DNA of 64,000 nucleotides from Hoeflea sp. 108. Its GTDB lineage: Bacteria > Pseudomonadota > Alphaproteobacteria > Rhizobiales > Rhizobiaceae. The translations under genes and the position numbers were made by a program. Under the pieces are notes generated by a model. It had not been told where the DNA came from, ran no database searches, and was given only the letters and a program-made list of their open reading frames with translations. The DNA lies in assembly GCF_000372965.1 (NCBI RefSeq), contig NZ_KB890025.1, positions 62,001 through 126,000 on the forward strand, given 5' to 3'. Positions 63,144 through 64,000 of this stretch are shown here, in pieces. Every line of letters begins with the position of its first letter. Position 1 is the stretch's first letter.

Positions 63144-64000
63144 TCAGCGGTCTTGAAGCAGCGTTTCGACGAGGGTGGCGGTCCGCGCTCTCCAATCGCC
63201 CGCCCGATAACCGAAGTCGCGTTGGAATGCGTCCGAATTCAGCTCTGAATTGGCCGGGCGCGCGGCTTTTGCCGGCCACATGGAGCTGCTGATCGGTTCT
63301 ACAACGGCGCTCGGGCCGCCCAGAGGAGCGCTGACCTCAAGGACATGCCGTGCAAGCTCATACCAGCTGGCTCGACCTTGCCCGGCGAGATGATAGAGCC
63401 GGCCCGGAAAGCTGCCGGTGGAGCGCCTTGTGTTGGCGGCGGCAAGAATGCCGTCGGCAAGATCGTCTGCTTCCGTTGGATTGCCGAACTGGTCGGCGAC
63501 AACGGTCAATCTGTCCCGGCTTTGCGCGGCCGTGAGCATCGTCTTGACGAAATTGCGGCCATAGCGGCTGACGACCCATGCTGTGCGTACGATCAGGTGA
63601 TCCGGATTGCCGTCGCGCACGGCATCTTCGCCTGCGAGCTTGCTGCGCCCGTAGACCGTCTGCGGATTGGGCAAATCGGCCTCGACATAGGAGCGAGCCG
63701 ACCGTCCGTCGAACACATAGTCGGTGGATACCTGGATGATCGGGATACCCGACAGCCTGGTCAGGCGGGCCAACGCCGACGGTGCCTCGGCATTCATCGT
63801 GAAGGCACGCTCAGCCTCGTCTTCCTGCTGGTCGACACCGGTATGCGCCGCTGCATTGACGACCAGGTCCGGGGCGATCAGCTTGAGAACCGGGGCAAAG
63901 GTGGCTGGCGCCTCCAGATCCAGATTCGGCCGTCCGATGCAGACGAGTTCAATCCCCCTATGGAACTGCGCTCGCGCCGCAAGGGCGCGCGCCAGCTGGC
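63144..64000 (-). CDS. rfbD: dTDP-4-dehydrorhamnose reductase, 5' end missing
   Basis: The frame is open to the right edge (first complete codon at 63998) and reads QLARALAARAQFHRG, missing only the first few residues with the dinucleotide motif. STDYVFDG and the catalytic YGRSKLAGE are typical of RmlD/RfbD, which reduces dTDP-4-keto-L-rhamnose in dTDP-L-rhamnose synthesis. NAAAHTGVDQQEDEAERAFTMNAEAP is the usual N-terminal-half block. The other rml genes presumably lie to the right. It is convergent with the iron-type alcohol dehydrogenase gene; the 37-bp gap holds no clear terminator. Confidence 0.92.
   Translation of the reverse strand, partial: QLARALAARAQFHRGIELVCIGRPNLDLEAPATFAPVLKLIAPDLVVNAAAHTGVDQQEDEAERAFTMNAEAPSALARLTRLSGIPIIQVSTDYVFDGRSARSYVEADLPNPQTVYGRSKLAGEDAVRDGNPDHLIVRTAWVVSRYGRNFVKTMLTAAQSRDRLTVVADQFGNPTEADDLADGILAAANTRRSTGSFPGRLYHLAGQGRASWYELARHVLEVSAPLGGPSAVVEPISSSMWPAKAARPANSELNSDAFQRDFGYRAGDWRARTATLVETLLQDR

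Overview
The window looks like chromosome or megaplasmid DNA from a GC-rich alphaproteobacterium of the Rhizobiales, most likely Mesorhizobium or a close relative. The reasons are a high-GC coding bias, many solute-uptake ABC operons each tied to its own catabolic genes and regulator, and a bioB-F-D-A-Z biotin operon that uses the alphaproteobacterial BioZ route to pimeloyl-ACP. Almost every base is coding, and most neighbouring genes overlap by 4 bp (ATGA or GTGA). I see no tRNA, rRNA, CRISPR array, transposase or phage gene. The first and last genes are cut by the window edges.

Region 1 (1-1791) is the end of a branched-chain-amino-acid-type ABC transporter operon that finishes with an aspartate-dehydrogenase-like gene. 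Region 2 (1915-13978) is an amino-compound catabolic regulon in two convergent operons. The plus-strand operon is RidA, aminotransferase, LivG, LivF, LivH, LivM. The minus-strand operon is a Liv-type binding protein, a cytoplasmic BisC/TorZ-type molybdenum reductase, an FAD amine/amino-acid oxidase, an ornithine-cyclodeaminase-family enzyme and a GntR regulator. The same palindrome, TTTGATCA(A/T)A, lies upstream of RidA, of the binding protein and of the regulator gene, which suggests that this regulator controls the whole set.

Region 3 (14403-19408) is the biotin operon. Region 4 (19643-23668) is a siderophore-type iron ABC importer with a DUF2218 gene. Region 5 (23838-35457) is a sugar or polyol locus. 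It has an RbsB/RbsA/RbsC-type importer, a SorC-family regulator, an aldo/keto reductase, a GlpD/EryB-like dehydrogenase, a DhnA/LsrF-type aldolase, an FGGY kinase and a GMC oxidoreductase. A perfect 14-bp palindrome in its promoter is a likely operator.

Region 6 (46390 down to 35497, minus strand) is a long LacI-controlled operon. It encodes LacI, two LplB/LplC-type permeases, a binding protein, two ADP-ribosylglycohydrolase-family enzymes, a MalK/UgpC-type ATPase, a CaiB-type CoA-transferase and a CitE-like lyase. This gene set fits uptake and cleavage of an N- or O-glycoside whose acid part is burned through a CoA thioester. It is the best candidate here for an undescribed pathway. A TAT-exported spermidine-dehydrogenase-like enzyme follows at 46620-48602.

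Region 7 (48871-63106) is a divergent acid-sugar locus. On the minus strand are a dipeptide/oligopeptide-type ABC importer, a DUF1537 acid-sugar kinase, a GntR regulator and one reading frame that fuses a D-2-hydroxyacid dehydrogenase to an Ldh2-type L-2-hydroxyacid dehydrogenase. On the plus strand are PdxA2, a DapA-family lyase, a cytoplasmic sialidase-fold protein and an iron-type alcohol dehydrogenase. DUF1537 kinase plus PdxA2 is the known core of four-carbon acid-sugar catabolism, and the extra genes point to a longer or decorated substrate. The window ends in a truncated dTDP-4-dehydrorhamnose reductase gene (63144 to the edge), probably the start of a polysaccharide locus.
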